NCBI GenBank assembly: GCA_946498245.1
Contig: CAMMNN010000033.1
Span: forward strand, 1 to 37,176
Reading direction: 5' to 3'
Source: an uncultured Clostridium sp.
Lineage (GTDB): Bacteria > Bacillota > Clostridia > Lachnospirales > Lachnospiraceae
DNA length: 37,176 nt
How positions within the stretch are numbered: position 1 is the first letter of the stretch; every line of letters starts with the position of its first letter. This document shows positions 24,697 through 32,916 of this stretch, in pieces. The translations under genes and the position numbers were made by a program. Below the pieces are notes generated by a model that made no database searches, was not told the origin of the DNA, and worked only from the letters and a program-made list of their open reading frames with translations.

Positions 24697-24804
24697 TTAT
24701 TTCGTCTCCTTTTTCGCCTTGCTTTTCAGCTCTCCGCCGAGCTTGTTTTAGCTGTTCTCTCATCCACTTCATCTCTTTAACGTGTGAAATTTCTTTGCTT
24801 TCAT
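24689..24804 (-). pseudogene. Tiny early gene with an apparent 1-nt deletion
   Basis: An ATG at 24804 has a strong AGGGGAG site but its frame stops after 11 codons. Adding one A to the AAA after the ATG would give a 38-aa protein continuing as SKEISHVKEMKWMREQLKQA and ending GDEING, with its stop overlapping the next gene's start. In the sequence as given, only an internal ATG (24772) would give a 27-aa product. Either the gene is broken, the base is missing by error, or the short form is used. Confidence 0.42.
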
Positions 24805-24816
24805 TTCTGCTCCCCT

Positions 24817-24881
24817 GTTACGGGGAGGGGGAAGGGAGACGGGCCGGGAGCTTTAGCCCGTCCCTCTCCTACCCCCGTAAC
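24817..24881. repeat. Large imperfect inverted repeat beside the origin-like array
   Basis: GTTACGGGG (24817-24825) to GACGGGC (24838-24844) pairs with GCCCGTC (24856-24862) to CCCCGTAAC (24873-24881). The arms are about 26-28 bases with a few mismatches and an 11-nt loop. Neither strand has a T-run after it, so it is not a simple terminator. It could be a single-strand initiation or protein-binding structure. Confidence 0.6.
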
Positions 24882-24890
24882 CACCGTGAG

Positions 24891-25100
24891 GGGGGAATTT
24901 TAACATATAGAATATATAATAGTCTTCCCCGCCAGCGGGAAAGTCTGGATTTCCTGTCTTTCCCGCACTCCTTTTACATTGCGGGGAAGACTGATTTTCA
25001 GTGTTCCCCGTCTTACTATCGGTTGCGAGGAAGTCTTAGGTTCCAGTGTTTCCCGCAAAGGCGTCACTGCGGGAAAGTCTGGATTTTCTGTCTTTCCCGT
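24891..25100. repeat. Putative replication origin: AT-rich tract plus palindromic iterons
   Basis: Nine copies of a 12-bp motif (GCGGGAAAGTCT and variants) alternate in orientation: 24921, 24935, 24955, 24981, 25000, 25025, 25045, 25069 and 25089 (starts; first one reversed). Copies 2-3, 4-5, 6-7 and 8-9 form four 31-32-bp palindromes starting at 24935, 24981, 25025 and 25069 (period 46, 44, 44). The left side, 24892-24920, is almost only A and T. The array ends exactly at the stop codon of the primase-ATPase gene. This layout (iterons, AT-rich tract, initiator gene) is what an origin looks like; function is inferred. Confidence 0.65.
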
Positions 25101-27317
25101 CTACGATTTTTTGTGAATAACTCCATCTTCAATCACATATCCGCCATGCTCTTTCACCCGGTCACGTACTGACCGTTCCGCAATTCCCAGGTAATCTGCC
25201 ACATCTTTGACCGTCGGGGCCTGCCCGAAGTTGCCGTTTTCCACAGCTTCTTCTAAGGCCCTGGCACGCTCTTTTTTCCGGTCCGTGGCCTTCTTTTGAT
25301 TCCTGGCTGCCCCTTTTTTCCAGGGCGGCTGTTCCGTCTCCAACTGAATGTCCCCCAGCGACCCTACACGGTCTACCCAGTGGCAGGGGTAGTCAAACCA
25401 AAGGTTTACAGCGGAAAACTTCGGGAACTCCCTCAGGGTCCCCTCAATGCGCCATGCAGTCCGTTTCCTTACCTTCCCTTTGGCTTCTTCTATCATCCGT
25501 TCCAGGGCCTTATACTGCCATTTATCCAGTTTATTTTCGCAGTAACGGAGCATCTGGTAGCTGCTGCACAGATCGTCCTGGGACACGTCCTCTTCCCATT
25601 TAAAGTGGGCGTCCAGGTACTGCCTGCAGGCCATGCAGACAGCCTGGTTCTCTTCCTGCTTTAACAGTTCTTCCGTAAGTTCCAGTTCAATCATATCTAA
25701 CATTGCGTCCGGATCCCTGGCAAATACTCCGGAGCCGCTGGCGCGGTCCATGGATTTTTTGGCCCCCTGGGCCCCTTTGCTGTGATGGTGGCAGTAAATC
25801 ACGGCTACCCCCAGCTCATTGCATACCTTATCAAACTGGTTGCAGAAATTTGCCATCTGGTCTGCACTGTTCTCATCTCCCGTGATGACCTTGTAAATCG
25901 GGTCAATGATAACCGCAATGTAGTTCTTTTTGGAAGCCCTGCGGATCAGCATTGGGGCCAGTTTATCCATTGGCCTGGATTTCCCCCTCAGGTTCCATAT
26001 ATCGATATTGTACAGGTGATCCGGCTTCAGCCCCAAAGCATGGTATACGTCCCGGAACCGATGCAGGCAGCTTGCCCTGTCCAGCTCCAGGTTGACGTAC
26101 AGCACCCTCCCCCGGGAACAGGGCCAGGAAAGCCATTTCCGGCCCTCAGCAATGGCAATGCACAGTTCAATCAGGGCAAAGGATTTCCCTGCCTTGGACG
26201 GCCCTGCCAGGAGCATTTTGTGTCCCTGTCGGAGCACCCCTTCAATTAGCGGGGGCGCCAGCTCGGGCAGATGGTCCCATACGGCTTCCAGGCTTTCCGG
26301 ATCCGGCAGGTCGTCATGGACGCTTTCAATCCATTCTTTCCATTCCTGCCAGCTTTCCTTCCCGATATTGGTATCTACAAGGAATTGCTTTTGCCCGTCC
26401 CGCATAACCCCCGGCATCCGGGAAAGCCTAGCCGGGTTTCTGTTCTGCTGGTCAATTTCCAGGCCGTTTTTCCGGCAGATATTGTAAAGGTAGTCTACCC
26501 GTTTCCGGTATTCTTCGTAATTCCCGGCATCTATATGGACGATTGCATGGAGGCTCTTTTTTCCGGAATGGACCAGGCAGGCAACCGGAAGTTCCAGCTC
26601 CCGGATTAACGCATTCTGTTTTTCGATCTCCATGCTGTCTGATTCCACCAGGGCATACCGGAAGTCTGTCACGTTTTCGTTTTTGCAGCCGTTCCCATCT
26701 AATGGGTTAAACCGGATCCATGCGCCTGCCTGGGGATTGTAGTCCCCCAGTACGCTCCCAATATCCCCTCCGCAATGGGACAGCTCTTCCATTAACTGCC
26801 CTGATGTCCGGCTCCAGTCCCCCTTTGTCGGCATATACCTTCCGTCTTTCTCAAAGCTGGCTGTCACATACCCGACGTTGTCCGTTGAGTCAAACAAAGT
26901 CTCCAGGTAACGGGTTAAATCCTTTACAGGGTCCCAATGTTCCTGCGGCGGTTCAATCTCCCGGCCTTCCACCCAGTCACTGTCTATCACAACGCCTTCC
27001 TGGGAAATGGTATCTTCCCATTCCAGTGCATTCCCCGGGTCGTAAGGCGGTATCCAGCCATGGCTGCGGGCCATCTGGACAATGGTTCCGCCGGTGACAG
27101 GAGAAGACAGAACCGTTCCCTGGAAGCCGTTCCATTTTTTTCTGCATTCCCCCAAATGGTACCGTGCCGGATCCCTCCGGCTCCATGTATCCCATATTTC
27201 CACACCATATCCTTCATATTGGAGGGCCATGCCGACCTCCACCCACTCCTGGTAGGATAAACCCGCCGGGTCTATATGGTTTATGACTTCTAACAGGTCA
27301 TACTGGTTCCTTTCCAT
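25101..27317 (-). CDS. Replication protein: PriCT-like/primase-ATPase (RepA-like)
   Basis: A 738-aa multi-domain replication protein. Residues 8-90 resemble PriCT_2 (GLSYQEWVEVGMALQYEGYG, WNGFQGTVLSS, GGTIVQMARSHGW). Residues about 195-315 look like the RepB/AEP-type primase region (RYALVESDSMEIEKQNALIR, SLHAIVHIDAGNYEEY, NPARLSRMPGVMR). Residues 360-560 are a RecA/DnaB-fold ATPase: Walker A GPSKAGKS 372-379, Walker B AVIIDP 468-473, YCHHHSKG 508-515. The last ~40 residues are a helix-turn-helix (TVKDVADYLGIAERSVRDRV). It probably acts as initiator/primase/helicase. The 3' end abuts the iteron array, a likely target of its DNA-binding domain (inference). Confidence 0.88.
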   Translation of the reverse strand: MERNQYDLLEVINHIDPAGLSYQEWVEVGMALQYEGYGVEIWDTWSRRDPARYHLGECRKKWNGFQGTVLSSPVTGGTIVQMARSHGWIPPYDPGNALEWEDTISQEGVVIDSDWVEGREIEPPQEHWDPVKDLTRYLETLFDSTDNVGYVTASFEKDGRYMPTKGDWSRTSGQLMEELSHCGGDIGSVLGDYNPQAGAWIRFNPLDGNGCKNENVTDFRYALVESDSMEIEKQNALIRELELPVACLVHSGKKSLHAIVHIDAGNYEEYRKRVDYLYNICRKNGLEIDQQNRNPARLSRMPGVMRDGQKQFLVDTNIGKESWQEWKEWIESVHDDLPDPESLEAVWDHLPELAPPLIEGVLRQGHKMLLAGPSKAGKSFALIELCIAIAEGRKWLSWPCSRGRVLYVNLELDRASCLHRFRDVYHALGLKPDHLYNIDIWNLRGKSRPMDKLAPMLIRRASKKNYIAVIIDPIYKVITGDENSADQMANFCNQFDKVCNELGVAVIYCHHHSKGAQGAKKSMDRASGSGVFARDPDAMLDMIELELTEELLKQEENQAVCMACRQYLDAHFKWEEDVSQDDLCSSYQMLRYCENKLDKWQYKALERMIEEAKGKVRKRTAWRIEGTLREFPKFSAVNLWFDYPCHWVDRVGSLGDIQLETEQPPWKKGAARNQKKATDRKKERARALEEAVENGNFGQAPTVKDVADYLGIAERSVRDRVKEHGGYVIEDGVIHKKS

Positions 27318-27320
27318 TCT

Positions 27321-28919
27321 TTACTCCTTAACTCGTCCTCCCGGCTTGTATTCCTGCGGGGTTATCCCTGATGGGATCCTCCAGCCATTCCCTGCAATCC
27401 GGTCTATTAAATTCTTAGCAGCGTCAAAACGCCAGGTTCCTACGTGCTGAAACCCCCTGCTTTCCAGGAAACGGATTTGCTTTGGCGTCGTAAGCCCTTC
27501 CTCCCGGCGCCTGTCCAGCCTGTCGAGAAGCTTTGAGGCCTTCCCGGCGTTGTCAATCCCATCGGGCAGGATCCCCAGTTTTTCGAGGGTTTTCTTCTGT
27601 TCATCAGACGGTGGGGCCATTTCCCAGCCGAATGCCGGAACATATCCGGATAAATCCTCCGCCTGGATACTCATCTCAAACTGCAGCGGATCTACCAGGC
27701 TCCGCTTCCGTCTTTTCATTTCCGACAGTTTCTGGGCCAGAGCCGCTTCCCTTTGGGCCACTACGTCCCCCGATGCCTGCCGCTTTGCTTCTTCCAAATC
27801 CATCAGGCAGCCGGCGGCAGCTTCCATGTTCGAGGTCATTTTTTGGGCCACCTCTTCACTTTCGCAGACCAGGGCTGCCGGATGGCATAACTCATGGCGT
27901 TCCGTATGCCACAAAAAATCCAGCAGCAGGAGGTGTTCCTTCCCTGGGGACAGCCGCGTCCCCCTCCCCACCATCTGGCAGTAAAGGCTCCGCACTTTTG
28001 TGGGCCGCAGGACCACAATGCAGTCCACGGACGGGCAGTCCCAGCCTTCTGTCAGCAGCATGGAATTGCACAGGACGTCGTACCGGCCGGCCTCAAAGCC
28101 TGCCAGGACCTCGGCCCGGTCCCCGCTCTCCCCGTTTACTTCTGCGGCCCGGAACCCAGCACGGTTTAAAATATCCCTAAACTTCTGTGAGGTTTTCACC
28201 AATGGCAGGAATACTACGGTTTTCCGGCCTTTGCAGTACCGTTTCATCTCCTCTGCGATCTGGTATAGGTATGGATCCAGGGCCGTATCAATTTCCCCGG
28301 CTTTCAAGTCCCCGGCCTGTACCCCTACCCCTGACAGATCAATCTTTAACGGGATTGTCAGGGCTTTAATCGGGGAAAGATACCCTTCCCGGATTGCTTT
28401 CGGGAGGGTGTATTCATAGCTCAGGCTTTGGAAGAACTCCCCCAGATTCCGCATATCCCCGCGGTCTGGGGTGGCGGTGACACCCAGCACTTTGGCCTCC
28501 GGGAAATGTGTTAAAACCTTCTGGTACCCGTCCGACAGGCAGTGGTGGGCCTCGTCAATAATGATGGTTTTAAAATAATCGGCCGGGAATTTTCCCAGCC
28601 TTTTTTCTCTCTGCATGGACTGGACAGATCCTACGGTAACCCGGTACCAGCTTCCCAGGCTGCTCTGTTCCGCTTTTTCCACAGCGCACCGCAGCCCGGT
28701 TGTCCTTTGCAGTTTGTCCGCCGCCTGGTTTAACAGTTCCCCCCGGTGGGCCAGGATCAGTACCCGGTCCCCGGCCCTTACGCAGTCCTCCGCTATTTTT
28801 GCGAATACAACTGTTTTCCCGCACCCTGTAGGCAGGACCAGGAGGGTCCTTAAATTTCCCTGTCCCCACTGCTTTAAAACTGCGTCCTTTGCCTCTATCT
28901 GGTATGGCCTTAGCTCCAT
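27321..28919 (-). CDS. SF2 DEAD/DEAH helicase
   Basis: A 532-aa superfamily 2 helicase. Motif I PTGCGKT at 30-36, motif II DEAH at 122-125, motif III TAT at 148-150, motif VI QMVGRGTR at 315-322. The N-terminal LRPYQIEAKDAVLKQW is the usual Q-like region. The C-terminal ~150 residues (TPKQIRFLESRGFQHVGTWR) look like a small DNA-binding appendix. It belongs to the phage replication cassette and lies three bases from the primase gene. Confidence 0.93.
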   Translation of the reverse strand: MELRPYQIEAKDAVLKQWGQGNLRTLLVLPTGCGKTVVFAKIAEDCVRAGDRVLILAHRGELLNQAADKLQRTTGLRCAVEKAEQSSLGSWYRVTVGSVQSMQREKRLGKFPADYFKTIIIDEAHHCLSDGYQKVLTHFPEAKVLGVTATPDRGDMRNLGEFFQSLSYEYTLPKAIREGYLSPIKALTIPLKIDLSGVGVQAGDLKAGEIDTALDPYLYQIAEEMKRYCKGRKTVVFLPLVKTSQKFRDILNRAGFRAAEVNGESGDRAEVLAGFEAGRYDVLCNSMLLTEGWDCPSVDCIVVLRPTKVRSLYCQMVGRGTRLSPGKEHLLLLDFLWHTERHELCHPAALVCESEEVAQKMTSNMEAAAGCLMDLEEAKRQASGDVVAQREAALAQKLSEMKRRKRSLVDPLQFEMSIQAEDLSGYVPAFGWEMAPPSDEQKKTLEKLGILPDGIDNAGKASKLLDRLDRRREEGLTTPKQIRFLESRGFQHVGTWRFDAAKNLIDRIAGNGWRIPSGITPQEYKPGGRVKE

Positions 28920-29374
28920 CAGAATTTCCCCGCTTCATACTTTTTCGGTTCATAGGGAAGGTAGGTCCGGATCCGGTTGTTTTTCCTGGTATTCCCGTTT
29001 TTATCCGTGTACTGGTTTACCTCGATTTCCGCCTTCCCGGAAGCTCCGGGGACTGCCGCCCAGTTGGGCCTTAAAGGCTCCCCTTTTTTCTTCTGCCCGA
29101 TGCACAGGAAAAACTGCCCCAGCCTCCACTCACGTTTGGAGTTTAGGTATAAGGTATCAAACACTTTACATATATTCCCGGTTTCTGGATTCCTGATTTC
29201 AAGGGTCAGTGCTGCCGTATGGCATGGCGACAGCTTATCGCTCCCAGGGAAACGTCCCCGCTCCATAGATTCTACGGTAAATTCATAGGTACCTTCCGGG
29301 AGGAGTTCAAAGCTCTGCCCGTCATTATCGATCTGGTCATCCCAGCCCATCTCTTTTCCTAAATCTTCATTCAT
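28919..29374 (-). CDS. DUF669 protein (ssDNA-binding-like)
   Basis: A 151-aa DUF669 protein. I start at ATG 29374 (MNEDLGKEMGWDDQIDNDGQ) behind AGGAGG with 10-bp spacing; a longer frame to 29395 lacks this. FELLPEGTYEFTVESMERGR and the C-terminal RRNNRIRTYLPYEP-like end are typical. DUF669 genes usually sit with the AAA ATPase and helicase in phage replication modules and are thought to bind single-stranded DNA. The stop overlaps the helicase start. Confidence 0.88.
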   Translation of the reverse strand: MNEDLGKEMGWDDQIDNDGQSFELLPEGTYEFTVESMERGRFPGSDKLSPCHTAALTLEIRNPETGNICKVFDTLYLNSKREWRLGQFFLCIGQKKKGEPLRPNWAAVPGASGKAEIEVNQYTDKNGNTRKNNRIRTYLPYEPKKYEAGKF

Positions 29375-29395
29375 TGTTCTGTTTCCTCCTGTCAA

Positions 29396-30550
29396 TTAAA
29401 ATGGGATCTTTTCGTCCCGCTTCATCTGTTCCACCATGGCATATACCTGATCCCAGGCCCCTATCAAAACCCCGTTAATAAAATCCGGATCGTAGTTTTG
29501 TATCGGCGTGTCCTCCGGGTAATATCCTTTGGCAGCCACAGCATTCTGGATATGCCATTCGTCAACGTGGTTCATTTCCATTAAATCCCGGAGGGCTTTG
29601 GGGATATTCTCCGGGAGGGAGCGGGGCAGGCCCTCCGCCGGCCGTTCCGGTTCTGTTCGCTTTTCTGGTTCCTCAGGCGGCACAGGCTGCCCTGAAGGCC
29701 CTGCTTCCATTGTTTCCTGCTGCATAAACGGCGGCAGCGCCGAATCCTCTTTCCTGCTGTCCTGACGCGCTTCTTCCCTTCCAGGTTCTTCTGCCGGTTC
29801 TTGGGGTTCCGCTGCCGGCGTCCGGCCAGCTTCTATAATATGGGCGATCTCTGAATATGCAAAAGGCAGCTCGTTATCCAGCCCGTACCGGTTTTTAGCG
29901 TCCCAGCAGGGGTGGTGGGAGGTATACATAACCCGCTTTCCGCCCTGGGCTTTATTTTTGCCTTTCTGGGCCCCCTGGCCGTCCACGTTGACCACATAGG
30001 TTTTATAATTGGCAAACAGTATCATATCCGCCCATTCCTTCACCATAGGGGACGTCTGTTTGGTCAGCTTCATTTCCCACCGGTCATAGGCCCCCATTTC
30101 GTCCGGCTGTTCAAACTTCCGCATTTTTGCATGGGCGGTCAGTACTACGTTTGTCCCGTTTTTGACTACCTCTTCCAATCCGTTCAGTAACCTTCCAAAC
30201 TCCTCCTGGACATAGACATAGCCTTTTCCGTACCCAAAGTCCTCTATCCCCTGCTTCTGGTACTTGCTGCATACATGGGAAATGCACAGCATTTCCGCCC
30301 AGTCTGCCGTATCAATTACCAGGGTCCGGCACAGTTCCGGATGCGCCCGGACGCAGGAAACCTCTTCCAGAAGCATCGTCCAACTGCTCGGCGCTTCAAA
30401 CCGGCCCACGTCCATGTCTTTCGTGCTGCCTTCCGTATCGATAAACAGTACCTCCGGGAATTGGGCGGCAAACGTACTCTTTCCGATTCCTTCCGGACCG
30501 TAAACCACTACCTTTTTTGCTCCTGCTATTTTCCCTCGGATAATCTTCAT
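29396..30550 (-). CDS. AAA/RecA-fold ATP-binding protein (AAA_24-like)
   Basis: A 384-aa ATPase. Walker A GPEGIGKS at 18-25, an acidic strand FIDTEGS at 36-42, Walker B TLVIDTAD at 76-83, then NVVLTAHAKMRKFEQPDEMG with a sensor His. About 255-325 is a Pro/Glu-rich linker, and the final ~50 residues are a helical domain (LMEMNHVDEWHIQNAVAAKG). AAA_24-type proteins act in phage recombination and replication together with DUF669 proteins. It directly follows the SMC-like ATPase (adjacent genes, no gap). Confidence 0.88.
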   Translation of the reverse strand: MKIIRGKIAGAKKVVVYGPEGIGKSTFAAQFPEVLFIDTEGSTKDMDVGRFEAPSSWTMLLEEVSCVRAHPELCRTLVIDTADWAEMLCISHVCSKYQKQGIEDFGYGKGYVYVQEEFGRLLNGLEEVVKNGTNVVLTAHAKMRKFEQPDEMGAYDRWEMKLTKQTSPMVKEWADMILFANYKTYVVNVDGQGAQKGKNKAQGGKRVMYTSHHPCWDAKNRYGLDNELPFAYSEIAHIIEAGRTPAAEPQEPAEEPGREEARQDSRKEDSALPPFMQQETMEAGPSGQPVPPEEPEKRTEPERPAEGLPRSLPENIPKALRDLMEMNHVDEWHIQNAVAAKGYYPEDTPIQNYDPDFINGVLIGAWDQVYAMVEQMKRDEKIPF

Positions 30551-31816
30551 CTAAAAAATCCCTGCCTTCCATCCTTTTGGGTCGCTGCCTGTATCCGGCT
30601 CCTTTCCATACCCGTCTTCTATAATAATGCTGCACTCGTCCCCTAAGCTTACACGGGTTGCAATTGCCTGCAACCCTTCTGATTCCAGCCATGCCCCAAA
30701 CGCTTCCAGGGTGTCCCGGTCCATCTGTTCCAGTTTGTCCAAAAGGACAAACCCGCAGTTAGGGTTTAGTTTCCGTATAATTGCTGTGGCTACCTTCAGC
30801 CGGTCTGAGCCTGACAGGTTGTCCCATTTCTGCCCCTGGTAAACCAGTTCACCGTCTTCTACGCCCAGTTCCGGCAATGGCAGGGCTGCATGGTTTAACA
30901 GATCCCTCTTCTGCCGGCGTGTCTTCTCGATTGCACTTGTCAGGGTATCATACTGCCTCCGGTACTCTTTGGCATCTTCCTCCGCCTTCTCTTTATCCAG
31001 GTTGGCACGGATTTTCCGGTTTATTTCTTCCATATTGGAAATGCTGGCTTCCAGTTCTGCCGTAGACTGATCTACCAGTCCCTTTGTATCCATCCGTGCA
31101 ATTTTCAGGTCGGATTCCAGTCCTGACTGCCGCTTTAAAAGCTTTTTGAGTTCTTCTGTTACGGTTTGGTATTCCTGTTCGATTTCATGGAGCCTCTGGC
31201 GCTTCCTCTGGTTTTCCCCATTCCGTGCCAGGATTTCCTGCTGCTGCCGGATCAGATCCGAAGGTGACAGCAAATCTTTCGGGACGCCCGGATAAAAGGG
31301 CTGCTCTTTGGCGTACTTTTCTTTCTGGTCCGCTATCCGGCCAATGGAAAGCCTCTCGTTATACTGCGATACTTCCTGGCGTTCCAGTTCTTCCAAACGC
31401 TGCTCTGCCCCGATAACCTGAAGCAGGATCCGGGCCTTTTCCCTGCCAGACGCCTCCATAAACTTTGGGAGGTTTAAGGCAAGCTCTTCCACAAATTCAT
31501 TTAAGAGCTGCTGCCCGCCTTTCTTCCCATTGGGATCCGTAACCTTTAAAGCACTGTTTTTTCCCTTGCGCTCTACCACAAGGCCGTTATCCATGACTAT
31601 ATGGAGGGCCGGCGGGATTACAGAGCCGTCCCGCTGGGCTTTAGAAGGCCGGAACTTTTCCCCGCCAAGCGCCCAGGCAATCGCATCTAATACGGAGGTT
31701 TTCCCCTGGTTATTGTTGCCGCCGATAACCGTCAGGCCATTGGGCGCCGGCGATAATTTTACGGCCTTGACCCGTTTTACATTTTCAATTTCCAGCCTGT
31801 TTATCTTAATTGGCAT
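30551..31816 (-). CDS. SMC/RecF-like ATPase
   Basis: A 421-aa ATPase with an SMC-type layout. The N-terminal KINRLEIENVKRVKAVKLSP leads to Walker A GGNNNQGKTS at 32-41; a coiled coil spans about 130-310; the ABC signature LSGSDRLKVA is at 334-343 and Walker B FVLLDKLEQ at 356-364, where the usual catalytic Glu after Asp is replaced by Lys with Glu two residues on. It is shorter than SbcC or RecN, as usual for phage versions. It probably helps recombination or replication-fork processing. It overlaps the upstream gene by 11 bp. Confidence 0.88.
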   Translation of the reverse strand: MPIKINRLEIENVKRVKAVKLSPAPNGLTVIGGNNNQGKTSVLDAIAWALGGEKFRPSKAQRDGSVIPPALHIVMDNGLVVERKGKNSALKVTDPNGKKGGQQLLNEFVEELALNLPKFMEASGREKARILLQVIGAEQRLEELERQEVSQYNERLSIGRIADQKEKYAKEQPFYPGVPKDLLSPSDLIRQQQEILARNGENQRKRQRLHEIEQEYQTVTEELKKLLKRQSGLESDLKIARMDTKGLVDQSTAELEASISNMEEINRKIRANLDKEKAEEDAKEYRRQYDTLTSAIEKTRRQKRDLLNHAALPLPELGVEDGELVYQGQKWDNLSGSDRLKVATAIIRKLNPNCGFVLLDKLEQMDRDTLEAFGAWLESEGLQAIATRVSLGDECSIIIEDGYGKEPDTGSDPKGWKAGIF

Positions 31817-32150
31817 ACTTCATTCCCTCCTTCCCCGGTTCCCGGTTCTTCAAATATTCCTCGATCCTGTCATTTAGCATATGCCTGAATACGCGCAGGA
31901 CAGCATCTTTTTCTCCAGTGATTGCTCTTATTTTATAGACTGTATTGACAATACCCTGGCTCAATGCCTCCAGTGTCTGCAGTGTGCTCAGGCCTTCCCC
32001 GCCCATGGTCATGGCCTGTATTTCCAAAACCGTTCCCTCTGCTGTTTCCCTGGTTTTGCGGAGCCCAATCACCAGTGCCATATCGCAGGCTTCTAACTCC
32101 TGTTCTTCCTTTCTTCCATCAAAATCCATTGTGAAATTTCCCTGTACCAT
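31806..32150 (-). CDS. Hypothetical protein upstream of the SMC-like ATPase
   Basis: A 114-aa protein (MVQGNFTMDFDGRKEEQELE) with MALVIGLRKTRETAEGTVLE in the middle and a helical end. ATG 32150 follows GGAGG. Genes of this sort precede SMC/RecF-like ATPases in Clostridia phages; the 11-bp overlap implies coupling. I do not recognise a domain. Confidence 0.75.
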   Translation of the reverse strand: MVQGNFTMDFDGRKEEQELEACDMALVIGLRKTRETAEGTVLEIQAMTMGGEGLSTLQTLEALSQGIVNTVYKIRAITGEKDAVLRVFRHMLNDRIEEYLKNREPGKEGMKYAN

Positions 32151-32207
32151 CTTGACGTTTCCTCCTGTCTTCCCTTACAATGGGAATGTAATATGTTTTC
32201 GTTTTCG

Positions 32208-32241
32208 GGCCCTGTCCGGCTGCTATCCGGCGGGCCTTTTT
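32208..32241 (+). terminator. Plus-strand terminator between early genes
   Basis: GGCCC (32208-32212) with inner CCGG (32216-32219) pairs with CCGG (32227-32230) and GGGCC (32232-32236), then five T on the plus strand. Its T-run is on the wrong side for the leftward operon, so it would stop rightward (antisense) transcripts. Confidence 0.6.
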
Positions 32242-32247
32242 CTGTAG

Positions 32248-32430
32248 CTAACCGCATCGGGACACCGCCAGCGGGAAGCACTCATAATACCCATCTGTTT
32301 CCAGCCCCTTTCTTACCTGCTCCGGCTCTATCGTGAGCCCATGGTAATATCCCAGGAGCCACAGTGTATTCATGGCGTCCTGCTCCGTCTCCAGAATGCT
32401 GCAGCCATAGTCACTGTGTATCTCATACAT
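32248..32430 (-). CDS. Hypothetical early protein (60 aa)
   Basis: A 60-aa acidic protein (MYEIHSDYGCSILETEQDAM, then WLLGYYHGLTIEPEQV) with AGGAGGCGGCTGGA before its ATG. No recognised domain. It is one of the short early genes between the repressor region and the replication block; the strong ribosome site is the main support. Confidence 0.7.
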   Translation of the reverse strand: MYEIHSDYGCSILETEQDAMNTLWLLGYYHGLTIEPEQVRKGLETDGYYECFPLAVSRCG

Positions 32431-32442
32431 TCCAGCCGCCTC

Positions 32443-32592
32443 CTATCCCATTGCCGCCAGGGCGATTACGGTTATGGCCAACCCCATAGAGAGGAACCCT
32501 AGCTGCATCACCCGGCGCTCCAGCCGGATTATGTACCGCTCCCGTTTCTGGGCGGGGCTGGGAATTGTCCTGCCGATTGGCATATAATCCAA
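32443..32592 (-). CDS. Small single-pass membrane protein (49 aa)
   Basis: Starts at TTG 32592 (MDYMPIGRTIPSPAQKRERY) because GGAGG lies 8 bp upstream; the frame is open further upstream but overlaps the HTH gene. Basic N-terminal half, then one hydrophobic segment at about 30-48 (VMQLGFLSMGLAITVIALAA). Likely a small inner-membrane protein; the function is unknown. Possible roles include effects on the host membrane or anchoring replication. Confidence 0.62.
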   Translation of the reverse strand: MDYMPIGRTIPSPAQKRERYIIRLERRVMQLGFLSMGLAITVIALAAMG

Positions 32593-32609
32593 TGCCTTTC
32601 CCTCCTCCC

Positions 32610-32828
32610 TTAAAATGTACGACTTTTTGCTCTTAACCCTGCGAGTATATCCTGAGCCCGCAAAATAACACCGCCATTTGTAGAACACGGATCCCTCCGG
32701 GCCCTTCGGAGTGTATTTATTGAAATCTCTAACTGTGCTGCTAATTTTTCATCAGTCCACCCCGTATAGCGCTTGATAGCGTCTAACGTTACCTGAAATT
32801 CGATTATATATCCTGGTAATTTGGTCAC
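32610..32828 (-). CDS. HTH protein, Cro/excisionase-like size
   Basis: A 72-aa protein with a helix-turn-helix: VTLDAIKRYTGWTDEKLAAQ then LEISINTLRRARRDP (about 13-46). The start is GTG 32828; the ribosome site is weak (GGTGAAAAA). The helix pattern points to DNA binding, perhaps an early regulator, but it lies several genes away from the repressor, so a simple Cro role is uncertain. Confidence 0.72.
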   Translation of the reverse strand: MTKLPGYIIEFQVTLDAIKRYTGWTDEKLAAQLEISINTLRRARRDPCSTNGGVILRAQDILAGLRAKSRTF

Positions 32829-32916
32829 TTTTTCACCACACTTTCCAGAGTCTTACCTTAAAAGATATAGCCGTTGATGTTGTTACTCCTATGATACAGA
32901 ACCAATTTTGCCTACA

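Noticed and set aside
24921-25100. CRISPR-like array
   Set aside because: The repeats are palindromic, vary between copies and are separated by only 12-14 bases; there are no 30-base unique spacers and no cas genes.
24324-25172. Long plus-strand frame of 282 codons across the origin-like region
   Set aside because: It covers RusA, the 77-aa gene and the palindrome array in antisense, has no ribosome site and has low-complexity Ser/Phe/Leu composition.
27533-28180. Long plus-strand frame opposite the helicase gene
   Set aside because: Pro/Ser/Gly-rich shadow of the G/C-rich helicase coding strand, without a start signal.
32093-32281. 62-codon minus-strand frame over the 32.2-kb hairpin
   Set aside because: It overlaps the terminator stem and two supported genes in another frame, without a ribosome site.
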